This document shows positions 27,118 through 35,510 of a stretch of 64,000 bases of DNA, piece after piece (the stretch's first letter is position 1; each line of letters opens with the position of its first letter). Below the pieces are notes generated by a model. It was given only the letters and a program-made list of their open reading frames with translations. It was not told the origin of the DNA and did no database searches. This DNA is from Sulfuritalea sp. (GTDB lineage: Bacteria; Pseudomonadota; Gammaproteobacteria; Burkholderiales; Rhodocyclaceae): NCBI GenBank assembly GCA_030247575.1, contig JAOTRV010000011.1:62001-126000 (forward strand), in the 5' to 3' direction. Both the position numbers and the translations under genes were made by a program.

Positions 27118-28850
27118 CGAACGGGAAGAGTAGACGCTGGCGGGACGGCACACCGGGCATGTTTGGGCAGTTCATGGCGGCGGCCATCGGCCTGACGCTG
27201 CTGGCGGCCCTCCATATCCAAGTCAACGCCGTGCCGTTTGGCGACGTTTTCGGACATCTCCTGGCGGTGCATGACTTGCCGGCTGCCTGGATGATGCTCG
27301 TCATGCTGCTTGCCGGCGCTGCGTTCGGGCTGCGGGAGGGGGCGGGCATGTCGGTCGAGCGGCTCGCGTCGGGCATCGACCGGTGGCGATACCCGATCGC
27401 GGCCGGCCTTTGGGTAGTCCTGTGTGTCGGTTCGATCTGGATCTATCGCAGTCATCCCTTGTCGATGGACGAATATGCGGCCGTGTTCCAGGCGAAGGTA
27501 TTCGCTGCGGGAGCTATGCACGGGCAATTCCCTCCCGATCTGCTTGATCATCTGATCCCGCATCAGTTCCAGAATCATTTTCTGATGGTGAATCGCGCGT
27601 CGGGTGCGGTGGTCTCGGCCTACTGGCCGGGGTTTTCGCTGCTGCTGGCACCGTTTGTCTGGTTCGGCATTCCGTGGGCGTGCAATCCGACCCTGGTTGC
27701 CGGAAGCGTGCTTCTCATCGGCCGGCTGGCGCGCGATCTCGGCAACTCATCGGCCACTGCCGGCTGGGCAATGCTGTTTGCATTGTCTTCGCCGGCATTC
27801 GTCGCCAACGGCATCAGCTACTATTCGATGCCGGCGCATCTGTTGCTGAACCTCGTTTACGCCTGGCTGCTCCTTGCGCCTTCCTCGGCGCGCGTCGTTG
27901 CCGCAGGTCTGGTCGGCGGGCTGGCGCTGGCGCTGCACAATCCCTTTCCCCATGTGGTTTTTGCCGCGCCGTGGGTTCTCTGGCTGGCCACCCGGCGGGG
28001 AAATCGCCTGCGCAATGTTTGCCTGCTGACCGCCGGATACCTGCCGATGTTCCTGACGCTGATCGTCGGCTGGTCATTGTGGCGAGGCGAGGTCCTGCAG
28101 GCGGCTGCAATGGCGGTTGGGGCCGTTGGTGATTCGGCAGCCGTTGCAGTGCCGGGTCTGGCCGAAAGGACCTGGACGTTGTTGCGCGGATTTTTGCGCG
28201 TTCTGGGCTGGCCTCATGAGAGCGTCGTCTATTCGCGGCTCGGCGGCCTTGCCAAGCTCTGGTTGTGGGCATCGCCGCTCCTGCTGCTTCTGGCCTGGTG
28301 GGGAGGCCGGCAGTCGAAGTCGTCGGCTATCCGATTGCTCGGCGCTTCGGCGCTGACGACGTTCTTCGCCTATTTCCTGATTCGATTCAGCCAGGGGCAC
28401 GGCTGGGGTTACCGCTATTTCCATCCCGCCTGGGGCGCGCTGCCGGTATTGGCTGCGCTGGGCGCGGCGAAACTCATGTCCGTGCCGGGCGGGGAAATTC
28501 GCTGGGGCCGGACGCTCGCGGCCTTGGCCTTGGCCAGTCTGGTTGCCGCAAATGGACTGCGGTTTTATCAGATGGGCCGCTTCATGTCGGATCACCTGGC
28601 GCAGTCTCCGCCAAGGGCCTCTGCCGGGTTTGAACTTGTGATGCATAACGACAGGGGATACTACGGTCTGGACCTCATTCAGAACGACCCGTGGCTTCGG
28701 GGCAATTCAGTCGTCGCTCATGCCGGCAACGAGGACGAACAGTCGAAACTGCTGTCACGCTTCCGGCATCGGTTCGACGCACCGCCGACCCCATTCGCCA
28801 ATCGCTTCGGAATCACCTACGCGGACCGGCCGCTCGCCGCGGGCAGGTAG
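27114..28850 (+). CDS. Polytopic GT-C-like membrane protein
   Basis: 578 residues from a GTG overlapping the previous stop (GTGA). About ten to twelve hydrophobic segments; the first periplasmic loop contains RSHPLSMDEYAAVFQAKVFA, whose Asp-Glu fits the acidic catalytic motif of GT-C (PMT/family 39-like) glycosyltransferases that use polyprenyl-linked sugars. That assignment is tentative because no specific family signature is certain. It ends the glycan cluster; a dispersed-repeat copy lies in its first codons. Confidence 0.6.
   Translation: MTNGKSRRWRDGTPGMFGQFMAAAIGLTLLAALHIQVNAVPFGDVFGHLLAVHDLPAAWMMLVMLLAGAAFGLREGAGMSVERLASGIDRWRYPIAAGLWVVLCVGSIWIYRSHPLSMDEYAAVFQAKVFAAGAMHGQFPPDLLDHLIPHQFQNHFLMVNRASGAVVSAYWPGFSLLLAPFVWFGIPWACNPTLVAGSVLLIGRLARDLGNSSATAGWAMLFALSSPAFVANGISYYSMPAHLLLNLVYAWLLLAPSSARVVAAGLVGGLALALHNPFPHVVFAAPWVLWLATRRGNRLRNVCLLTAGYLPMFLTLIVGWSLWRGEVLQAAAMAVGAVGDSAAVAVPGLAERTWTLLRGFLRVLGWPHESVVYSRLGGLAKLWLWASPLLLLLAWWGGRQSKSSAIRLLGASALTTFFAYFLIRFSQGHGWGYRYFHPAWGALPVLAALGAAKLMSVPGGEIRWGRTLAALALASLVAANGLRFYQMGRFMSDHLAQSPPRASAGFELVMHNDRGYYGLDLIQNDPWLRGNSVVAHAGNEDEQSKLLSRFRHRFDAPPTPFANRFGITYADRPLAAGR
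27129..27150 (+). repeat. Dispersed repeat, copy 4 (inside CDS)
   Basis: AGTAGACGCTGGCGGGACGG plus CA, read in a different frame from most other genic copies (R-R-W-R-D-G-T-P). Confidence 0.55.
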
Positions 28851-28988
28851 CTGCGGCGCTTGCGGAATGCTGCGGGCTGCAGCGCCGGGGAGGGCCGCAC
28901 TTTTTGACCGGAGCGCAAGGCGACGCAGCGGATCAGGGCAGGCGTTCTTTGCCCTTGCACAGCCGATAAACAATCCCCTTATCCCCAA

Positions 28989-29010
28989 ATAGAAATAATC
29001 GCATTGGCGC
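28989..29010 (+). promoter_or_regulatory. ATAGAAATAATC box upstream of sat, with adjacent promoter-like TTGGCG
   Basis: ATAGAAATAATC at 28989-29000 is followed by GCATTGGCGC. The same box occurs upstream of soeA and of the dsrE-like gene. It begins 84 bases before the sat ATG. TTGGCG with TAGCCT 17 bases later would make a plausible -35/-10, placing the box at an activator-like position. No experimental support. Confidence 0.45.
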
Positions 29011-29072
29011 AAGCAGGGGAAATTGTTAGCCTTCCACCTTCACAGAATAACCACTAATACAGGAGGTTCGGC

Positions 29073-30287
29073 ATGGCGTTGGTCAATCCGCACGGTGGTG
29101 GCAGCCTGCGACCTTTGTTGCTCGAGGGCCAGGCGCTGCAGGCGGAACTCGTTCGCGCAAAATCCCTGCCGAAGGTCAAGGTGAGTTCGCGTGAAAAAGG
29201 CGACATCATCATGCTCGGTATCGGCGGCTTTACGCCGCTCGAGGGCTTCATGACCCATACCGACTGGCAGGGCGTCTGCGACGGCATGAAGATGGCCAAC
29301 GGCCTCTTCTGGCCGATTCCGATCACCTTGTCCACCGACACGGCTACCGCAGACGGCTTCCACACCGGCGGCGAGATTGCCCTGGTCGATCCTGACGACG
29401 ATTCGATACTCGCCACCATGAAGGTGACCGAGAAGTATTCGATCAACAAGGCTCATGAGTGCGCCACGGTATTCAAGACCACCGACCTGGAACATCCCGG
29501 CGTCAAAATGGTCATGGAACAGGGCGACGTCAACCTCGCCGGCCCGATCAAGGTGTTGTCGCAGGGCGATTTCCCCGAAAAGTACGGCGACCTGTTCCTC
29601 TCGCCGAAGGAAACCCGCGCCAGGTTCGAGGCGATGGGCTGGAGCCGCGTTGCCGCCTTCCAGACCCGCAACCCGATGCACCGTTCGCACGAGTATCTGG
29701 CGAAGATCGCCATCGAGACCTGCGACGGCGTTTTGATCCACTCGCTGCTGGGCAACCTCAAGCCGGGCGACATTCCCGCCGACGTGCGCTCGGAGGCGAT
29801 CTCCACCCTGGCTGAGCACTATTTCGTCAAGAACACCGTGCTGCAGGCGGGTTACCCGCTCGACATGCGCTATGCCGGCCCGCGCGAGGCGCTGCTGCAC
29901 GCGCTGTTCCGCCAGAACTACGGCTGCTCGGACCTGATCGTCGGCCGCGACCATGCCGGCGTCGGCAGCTATTACGGGCCCTTCGACGCCCATCACATTT
30001 TCGACGAAATCCCCAAGGGTTCGCTGGAGACCCGGCCGCTGAAGATCGACTGGACCTTCTGGTGCTACAAGTGCGGCGGCATGGCCTCGGCACGCACCTG
30101 TCCGCATGGCGAGGCCGACCGTCTGCTGCTGTCGGGTACCAAGCTGCGCAAGATGCTGTCCGAAGGCGGCGAAGTGCCCGCCGAATTTTCGCGGCCGGAG
30201 GTGCTGGAGGTGCTGCGCGCCTACTACGCCAGCCTGGCCGAAGATGAGAAGGTCGAGGTCAAGTTGTCCGGACATTCGGCCCGCTGA
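29073..30287 (+). CDS. sat: Dissimilatory-type sulfate adenylyltransferase (ATP sulfurylase)
   Basis: 404 residues, start with AGGAGG upstream. Homomeric ATP sulfurylase motifs: [13 protein letters not shown] (the QxRNPxHxxH nucleotide-binding site), [12 protein letters not shown] and a C-terminal zinc-type cluster [16 protein letters not shown] found in the sulfur-oxidiser/sulfate-reducer enzymes. In sulfur oxidisers it runs in the ATP-forming direction: APS plus pyrophosphate to ATP plus sulfate. It heads the sat-aprB-aprA operon, with 69 bases to aprB and 22 from aprB to aprA. Confidence 0.96.
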   Translation: MALVNPHGGGSLRPLLLEGQALQAELVRAKSLPKVKVSSREKGDIIMLGIGGFTPLEGFMTHTDWQGVCDGMKMANGLFWPIPITLSTDTATADGFHTGGEIALVDPDDDSILATMKVTEKYSINKAHECATVFKTTDLEHPGVKMVMEQGDVNLAGPIKVLSQGDFPEKYGDLFLSPKETRARFEAMGWSRVAAFQTRNPMHRSHEYLAKIAIETCDGVLIHSLLGNLKPGDIPADVRSEAISTLAEHYFVKNTVLQAGYPLDMRYAGPREALLHALFRQNYGCSDLIVGRDHAGVGSYYGPFDAHHIFDEIPKGSLETRPLKIDWTFWCYKCGGMASARTCPHGEADRLLLSGTKLRKMLSEGGEVPAEFSRPEVLEVLRAYYASLAEDEKVEVKLSGHSAR

Positions 30288-30356
30288 AGAACCAGAGCCC
30301 CAGCTGTTCACGTGCAATTTTTGATGATCAACACCGTAACCTAGGAGTAAGACCAA

Positions 30357-30830
30357 ATGCCAACCTTTGTTCGTACCGAGAAGTGCGATGGCTGCAAGGG
30401 GCAGGACAAGACCGCCTGCATGTACATCTGCCCGCACAACCTGATGAAGCTGGACAAGGACGGTTCCGAAACCGGCCATGCCATGAAGGCGTTCAACCAG
30501 GAACCGGAGCAGTGCTGGGAGTGCTACTCCTGCGTCAAGATCTGCCCGCAGGGCGCCATCGAATGCCGCCACTACGCCGACATCGTGCCGCTGGGCGGTT
30601 CGGTGCAGCCGCTGCGCGGATCCGACTCCATCATGTGGACCATCAAGTTCCGCAACGGCACGCTGAAGCGTTTCAAGTTCCCGATCCGCACCACGGCCGA
30701 AGGCTCGATCGACTGCTACGGCGGCAAGCCGATGCCGAAGATGTCGGAGATCACCGCCGACGGCGTGTACACCCGGGCTGTCATGGGCGGCTTTCGCGCC
30801 GGCAACCCCGCCGAACTGATCCGCAAGTAA
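30357..30830 (+). CDS. aprB: Adenylylsulfate reductase beta subunit
   Basis: 157 residues. Two [4Fe-4S] sets are visible: CDGCKGQDKTACMYICP and CWECYSCVKICPQGAIEC. The C-terminal extension, which wraps around the alpha subunit in known structures, is present (residues about 85-157). AprB passes electrons between the FAD of AprA and its redox partner, here most likely the Qmo/Hdr proteins encoded opposite. GGAG lies 11 bases before the ATG. Confidence 0.97.
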   Translation: MPTFVRTEKCDGCKGQDKTACMYICPHNLMKLDKDGSETGHAMKAFNQEPEQCWECYSCVKICPQGAIECRHYADIVPLGGSVQPLRGSDSIMWTIKFRNGTLKRFKFPIRTTAEGSIDCYGGKPMPKMSEITADGVYTRAVMGGFRAGNPAELIRK

Positions 30831-30852
30831 TTGACCAATCGAGGAACCAAAA

Positions 30853-32880
30853 ATGGCTGGAACATTTGAAGCACCTGAAGTCGTCTACGAAGAGCTGGAC
30901 ATTCTGCTCGTCGGCGGCGGCATGGCCTGCTGCGGCACGGCATATGAAATGATGCGCTGGGCCGAGGCCCTCAAGGCCGAGACCGGCAAGGAACTCAAGA
31001 TCAAGCTGGTGGACAAGGCCGCCATGGACCGCTCCGGCGCCGTGGCGCAGGGCCTGTCCGCGATCAACACCTACATCGGCGACAAGCAGGATCCCGCCGA
31101 CTACGCGCGCATGGTCTCCAACGACCTGATGGGCATCACCCGCGACGACCTGGCCTATGACGTGGGCCGCAACGTTGACGACTCCGTGCATCTGTTCGAA
31201 GAGTGGGGCCTGCCGATCTGGAAGACCGACGCCGAAGGCGTCCGTCACGACGGCGCCGAAGCGCAGAAGGAAGGCCTGCCGGCCCTGAAGGATGGCGGCC
31301 AGCCGGTGCGTTCGGGCAAGTGGCAGATCATGATCAACGGCGAATCCTACAAGTGGATCGTCGCCGAAGCCGCCAAGAAGGCGCTCGGCCTCGACCGCAT
31401 CCAGGAGCGCGTGTTCATCGTGCATCTGATCAACGACAAGAACGATCCGACCCGCATCGCCGGCGCCGCCGGTTTCTCGGTGCGCGAGAACAAGATCTAC
31501 ATCTACAAGGCCAAGGCCGTGATGCTCGCCGCCGGCGGTTGCGTCAACCTGTTCCGTCCGCGTTCCGTGGGCGAGGGCTCGGGCCGCGCCTGGTACCCGG
31601 TGTGGAATGCCGGTTCGACCTACGCCATGGCTGCCGAAGCCGGCGCCGAGATGACCATGATGGAAAACCGTTTCGTGCCCGCCCGCTTCAAGGACGGTTA
31701 CGGCCCGGTCGGTGCCTGGTTCCTGTTGTTCAAGGCCAAGGCCACCAACGCCTACGGCGAAGACTACATGGTCAAGAACAAGGCCATGCTGGATGACTAC
31801 CCGCCCTACGGCCAGGCGGCCGTGCCGGCCTCGTGCCTGCGCAACCACCTGATGCTGAAGGAAATGAAGGACGGCCGCGGCCCGATCTACATGGACACCG
31901 TCACCGCCCTGGCCAAGCTGGCCGAGACCCTGACGCCGAAGGAAGTCAAGCACCTCGAAGCCGAAGCCTGGGAAGACTTCCTCGACATGTGTATCGGCCA
32001 GTGCGGCATCTGGGTCGGCGAGAACGTCGATCCGCGCGAGAAGAACTCCGAGCTGATGCCGACCGAGCCCTACCTGCTCGGTTCGCACTCCGGTTGCTGC
32101 GGCATCTGGGTTTCCGGCCCGACCGACGTCGGCGCGCCGACCACGGAAGAGTACGACGGCGTTCCCGCGCACCTGCCGAAGGGCTGGAACTGGGGCTATC
32201 GCTCGATGACCACGGTCAAGGGTCTGTTCACCGCCGGCGACGGCGTCGGCGCCTCGGGCCACAAGTTCTCCTCCGGTTCGCACACCGAAGGCCGCCTCGC
32301 CGCCAAGGCCATGGTCAAGTACGCGCTGGACAACAAGGACTGGAAGGTCGAGCTGGATACTCCGGCAGATGAGCTGGTCGCCCAGATCTACCAGCCGGTG
32401 CGCACCTTCCTCGAGTTCAAGGACTACAGCACCGCGATCGACGTCAACCCCAACTACATCACGCCCAAGATGCTGCAGATGCGCTTGCAGAAGATCATGG
32501 ACGAGTACGTTGCCGGTGTCGCCACCTACTACAACACCAACGACAAGATGCTCGCCGTTGCCGAAGAGAAGCTGGAGATGCTGAAGGAAGACTCGCAGAA
32601 GCTGCGTGCCAAGGATCTGCACGAGCTGCTGCGCGCCTGGGAAAACTACCACCGCATCCTGACCGCCGAAGCCCACATGAAGCACATCCAGTTCCGTGAA
32701 GAAAGCCGCTACCCCGGCTTCTACTATCGCACCGACAAGAACTTCGTCGATGAGAAGAACTGGCACTGCTTCGTGAACTCGATCTACGACAAGAACACCA
32801 AGAAGTGGACCTGCTTCAAGCGCAAGCACGTCGATCTGGTCGACAAGTCGAAGCTGTTCAAGGCCGCCGCTCCGCACTAA
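30853..32880 (+). CDS. aprA: Adenylylsulfate reductase alpha subunit
   Basis: 675 residues, full family length. N-terminal FAD fold (ILLVGGGMACCGTAYEMM), then NRFVPARFKDGYGPVGAWF and GSHSGCCGIWVSGPTD typical of AprA. In sulfur oxidation it joins AMP and sulfite to APS, passing two electrons to AprB. The neighbours (sat in front, Qmo genes convergent, no aprM) fit the lineage of sulfur oxidisers that use Qmo rather than AprM; that lineage call is inference from context. Confidence 0.97.
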   Translation: MAGTFEAPEVVYEELDILLVGGGMACCGTAYEMMRWAEALKAETGKELKIKLVDKAAMDRSGAVAQGLSAINTYIGDKQDPADYARMVSNDLMGITRDDLAYDVGRNVDDSVHLFEEWGLPIWKTDAEGVRHDGAEAQKEGLPALKDGGQPVRSGKWQIMINGESYKWIVAEAAKKALGLDRIQERVFIVHLINDKNDPTRIAGAAGFSVRENKIYIYKAKAVMLAAGGCVNLFRPRSVGEGSGRAWYPVWNAGSTYAMAAEAGAEMTMMENRFVPARFKDGYGPVGAWFLLFKAKATNAYGEDYMVKNKAMLDDYPPYGQAAVPASCLRNHLMLKEMKDGRGPIYMDTVTALAKLAETLTPKEVKHLEAEAWEDFLDMCIGQCGIWVGENVDPREKNSELMPTEPYLLGSHSGCCGIWVSGPTDVGAPTTEEYDGVPAHLPKGWNWGYRSMTTVKGLFTAGDGVGASGHKFSSGSHTEGRLAAKAMVKYALDNKDWKVELDTPADELVAQIYQPVRTFLEFKDYSTAIDVNPNYITPKMLQMRLQKIMDEYVAGVATYYNTNDKMLAVAEEKLEMLKEDSQKLRAKDLHELLRAWENYHRILTAEAHMKHIQFREESRYPGFYYRTDKNFVDEKNWHCFVNSIYDKNTKKWTCFKRKHVDLVDKSKLFKAAAPH

Positions 32881-32902
32881 GCGCTGGCTGGCTGTAAGAT
32901 TC

Positions 32903-32940
32903 GGGCCGGAAGCCGCAAGGCTTCCGGCCCGTTCCTTTCT
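32903..32940 (+). terminator. Intrinsic terminator after aprA
   Basis: GGGCCGGAAGCC, loop GCAA, GGCTTCCGGCCC: a 12-base perfect stem followed by GTTCCTTTCT. Together with the ATG 31 bases later it suggests the YkgJ gene is partly or wholly separate from sat-aprBA. Confidence 0.75.
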
Positions 32941-32971
32941 GATTCCCGATCCCTGACCTCCGATCCCTGAT

Positions 32972-33865
32972 ATGAGCCAGCCCGACATCCCCTTTCCCAA
33001 CAGCCCCGTCGTCCCCACCATGGTGGCCGACACCCACGTCATCCAGTTCTCCTGCCACAAGGGCATCGGCTGCTGGAATGCCTGCTGTTCCAACATCGAC
33101 ATCTCGCTGACGCCCTACGATGTGCTGCGCATGAAGACCCGCCTGGGCATCACCTCGACCGAGTTCCTCAAGGATTACACGGTGCCCTACGAGATGGAAA
33201 AGGATGGCATCGCCGGGATCAAGTTCCGCCCGGTCGAAGGTGGCAGCGCCTGCCGCTTCATGAAGCCGGAAGGCTGCGACATCTACAGCGACCGCCCGAC
33301 CGCCTGCCGCTACTACCCGGTGGCCCTGCTGTCGATGCGCAAGCAGGACGAATACGTCGATCGCGACTCCTACGCCATCGTCAAGGAAGACCACTGCAAG
33401 GGCCACGAGGTCGATCGCCGCATCACCATCGCCGACTATCGCAAGGAACAGGGGCTGGAGGAATACGACGAGCTGGCACGCGGCTGGCGGCAACTGGTGC
33501 TGAAGAAGAAATCCTCCGGCCCGTCGATCGGCAAGCCGAGCCTGCGCAGCCGGCAATTGTTCTTCATGGCCTGCTACGACATCGACCGCTTTCGCGAATT
33601 CGTCTTTGCCGAATCCTTCACCAAGCTGTTCGAATTGAAGCCGGAGGAGCGGGAGTCGTTTGCGAAAGACGACGTCGCCCTGCTGCAGTTCGCGTTCCGC
33701 TTTCTGCGCCAGGTGATGTTCGGCGAAGAGAGCATTGCGCTCAATGCCGAGGCGGCGCAGGAGCGCCTGGCCAAGGTGCAGGAGAAGCGCCTGATCGAGG
33801 AGCGCGAGGCGGCCAAGAAGCGGGCGCTGGAGAGTGAAGCGGAAGGTGAAGAAGGCTTCGACTGA
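32972..33865 (+). CDS. YkgJ-family cysteine cluster protein
   Basis: 297 residues. A CHKGIGCWNACC motif near residue 30 and later C-R-F-M-K-P-E-G-C and PTACRYYP form the eight-cysteine zinc/iron-type cluster of the YkgJ (UPF0153/Fli-B-like) family; the C-terminal third is a charged coiled coil (AEAAQERLAKVQEKRLIEER). Function is unknown. Its place between aprA and the Qmo/Hdr operon suggests a maturation or electron-transfer helper for the Apr pathway, by context only. Confidence 0.72.
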   Translation: MSQPDIPFPNSPVVPTMVADTHVIQFSCHKGIGCWNACCSNIDISLTPYDVLRMKTRLGITSTEFLKDYTVPYEMEKDGIAGIKFRPVEGGSACRFMKPEGCDIYSDRPTACRYYPVALLSMRKQDEYVDRDSYAIVKEDHCKGHEVDRRITIADYRKEQGLEEYDELARGWRQLVLKKKSSGPSIGKPSLRSRQLFFMACYDIDRFREFVFAESFTKLFELKPEERESFAKDDVALLQFAFRFLRQVMFGEESIALNAEAAQERLAKVQEKRLIEEREAAKKRALESEAEGEEGFD

Positions 33866-33876
33866 GCCTGAATGAA

Positions 33877-33926
33877 AGTCGGCGCTGGCGATACGGCGAG
33901 CAATCGCCGTATCGCCAGCGCCGACT
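33877..33926. terminator. Bidirectional terminator built from an inverted pair of the dispersed repeat
   Basis: Two 23-base arms (33877-33899 and 33904-33926) are perfect reverse complements with loop GCAA. Each arm is a copy of the dispersed repeat beginning AGTCGGCGCTGGCGATACGG. It sits between convergent genes (YkgJ and hdrB), the usual place for a shared terminator, though there is no clear T-run. Confidence 0.65.
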
Positions 33927-33948
33927 CCCGAGTCCGGGATGCGACGAC

Positions 33949-34848
33949 TTATTTGCCGGCGATCTTTTCCAGCTTCTCGGCGCGGATCAACTGACCGTTG
34001 AGTGCCGCATCCTTGGCCGAGCCGCCGTAGGCGACGGTCATCAGCTGCGAGTAGTACACCACGGGCATGTTGAACTTGGTGCCCTGCTTCTTGTTGATCT
34101 CGGACTGGTAGACCTCGACGTTGGCCTGGCACAGCGGGCAGGGCGTGACGATCATCTCGGCGCCGTGGTCGTAGGCCGACTCGACGATGTCGCGAATCTG
34201 CTTCTGGCTCTTCTCCGGTTCGGAAAACGCCAGCGCGCCGCCGCAACAGGTGACCTTCTGGTCGTAGGTCTTGAGGGCTTCGCCGCCGAAGGTCTCGACC
34301 ATCTTGTCGAGATACATCGGGTTCTCGAATGACTCGCCGTCGATGCCGAAGGGCCGGTTGGTCTGGCAGCCCACGTAGCCGGCGAACTTGATGCCTTCCA
34401 GAGACTTCTTCATCGGCTGCTTGAGGCCCTCGTAGCCGAAGTCCTCGATCAGCACCTCGACCATGTGCCGCACATTGACTTCGCCCTTGTAGTGCAGGCC
34501 GGCGGCAGCCAGCGCCTCGTTGGTCTCTTTCATCAATTGCGCCGAGGCGTCGAGGCGTTCCTTGCTTTCGCGCGCGCCCAGCCAGCAGGCGGCGCAGGTG
34601 GCGACGATGTCCTGTCCCGGCAGATGGGTTTCGGCCTGGGCGAAGTTGCGTGCGTTGATGGCGACGCGAGGCAGCTCGCCGCCTTCGCAGTAGCCGACCG
34701 AGGCGCCGCAGCAGTTCCAGTCCGGAATCTCGGTCAGCTTGATGTCGAGCGCATTGCAGATCGAGTTGGTCGACACCAGATAGTTCGAGGCCGAGGCCTT
34801 GAGCTGCGAGGAGCAGCCGGGGTAGAACGCGTATTCCTTCTTTGCCAT
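33949..34848 (-). CDS. hdrB: HdrB-like subunit (CCG-domain protein)
   Basis: 299 residues with two cysteine-rich CCG domains: NCCGASVGYCEG with CAAC, and GYVGCQ, CCGGAL, CPLC. In heterodisulfide reductases this subunit carries two non-cubane [4Fe-4S] clusters where disulfide chemistry occurs. It is the last gene of the leftward qmoA-qmoB-hdrC-hdrB operon. In place of the membrane-bound QmoC, HdrC plus HdrB would link QmoAB to an unknown partner, as described for some Gram-positive sulfate reducers. Confidence 0.9.
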   Translation of the reverse strand: MAKKEYAFYPGCSSQLKASASNYLVSTNSICNALDIKLTEIPDWNCCGASVGYCEGGELPRVAINARNFAQAETHLPGQDIVATCAACWLGARESKERLDASAQLMKETNEALAAAGLHYKGEVNVRHMVEVLIEDFGYEGLKQPMKKSLEGIKFAGYVGCQTNRPFGIDGESFENPMYLDKMVETFGGEALKTYDQKVTCCGGALAFSEPEKSQKQIRDIVESAYDHGAEMIVTPCPLCQANVEVYQSEINKKQGTKFNMPVVYYSQLMTVAYGGSAKDAALNGQLIRAEKLEKIAGK

Positions 34849-34869
34849 GTCTTCAATTCTCCGTCTGCG

Positions 34870-35493
34870 TCAGGCGGTAAAGCCCTTCTTGCGATCCTCG
34901 ATTTCCTTCGCCTTGGCGATGATGGCGTGGAACCCCTTGAGATCCTTGACGCCGTGGCCGCCGAAAATTTCCATCGGGTTGAGGCGCTTGGCCTTGAGCA
35001 GGCCCAGACCGACGCCCTGCATCGCCAGCGCTTCCTTGATGCCGGACACCAGGCCACCCCTGAAGTAGTGGCGCAGCGTCAGCGTCAGTTCATTGACGCG
35101 TCCCTTCTTGGTCAGGTTGTTCCAGAACAGGGTGGCGAATTCGCGCGTCGGCTGGCCCTTGGGGGCAATGCCGAGGCGGTGGGCATAGTTCGCCAGGCCG
35201 TGCATGATGTGCGTGATCGGCAGCTGGCGCGGGCAGCGCACGATGCAGTTGTAGCAGGAGGTGCACATGAACATGGAATCCGAACCCAGCACCTCGTCGC
35301 GCTTGCCGGCGCGGATCATCATGAAGATCTTCTGCGGCGAATGCTCCCAGTGCGGGCCGAGCGGGCAGGAGCCGGCGCAAACGCCGCACTGCATGCACAT
35401 CTTGACCATGTGCCCTTCCTCGACGTTGGCCTCGACCTCCTTGAGGAAGTTGTTGCGGTAACGTTCGACGGCGGCTTGATTTGCGGTACTCAT
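34870..35493 (-). CDS. hdrC: HdrC-like iron-sulfur subunit
   Basis: 207 residues from the ATG at 35493 (GGAG 8 bases upstream); longer in-frame frames run into qmoB. Two [4Fe-4S] motifs: CMQCGVCAGSCP and CTSCYNCIVRCP. It matches the N-terminal part of QmoC and HdrC but has no transmembrane heme b domain behind it, so this version is soluble. It would relay electrons between QmoAB and HdrB. Confidence 0.9.
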   Translation of the reverse strand: MSTANQAAVERYRNNFLKEVEANVEEGHMVKMCMQCGVCAGSCPLGPHWEHSPQKIFMMIRAGKRDEVLGSDSMFMCTSCYNCIVRCPRQLPITHIMHGLANYAHRLGIAPKGQPTREFATLFWNNLTKKGRVNELTLTLRHYFRGGLVSGIKEALAMQGVGLGLLKAKRLNPMEIFGGHGVKDLKGFHAIIAKAKEIEDRKKGFTA

Positions 35494-35510
35494 TGATCGC
35501 GTCTCCAGAG

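Noticed and set aside
29040-33102. Very long open frames antisense to sat and aprA (510 and 773 codons)
   Set aside because: They mirror strongly biased high-GC coding sequence, have no family resemblance, and lie entirely over well-identified genes.
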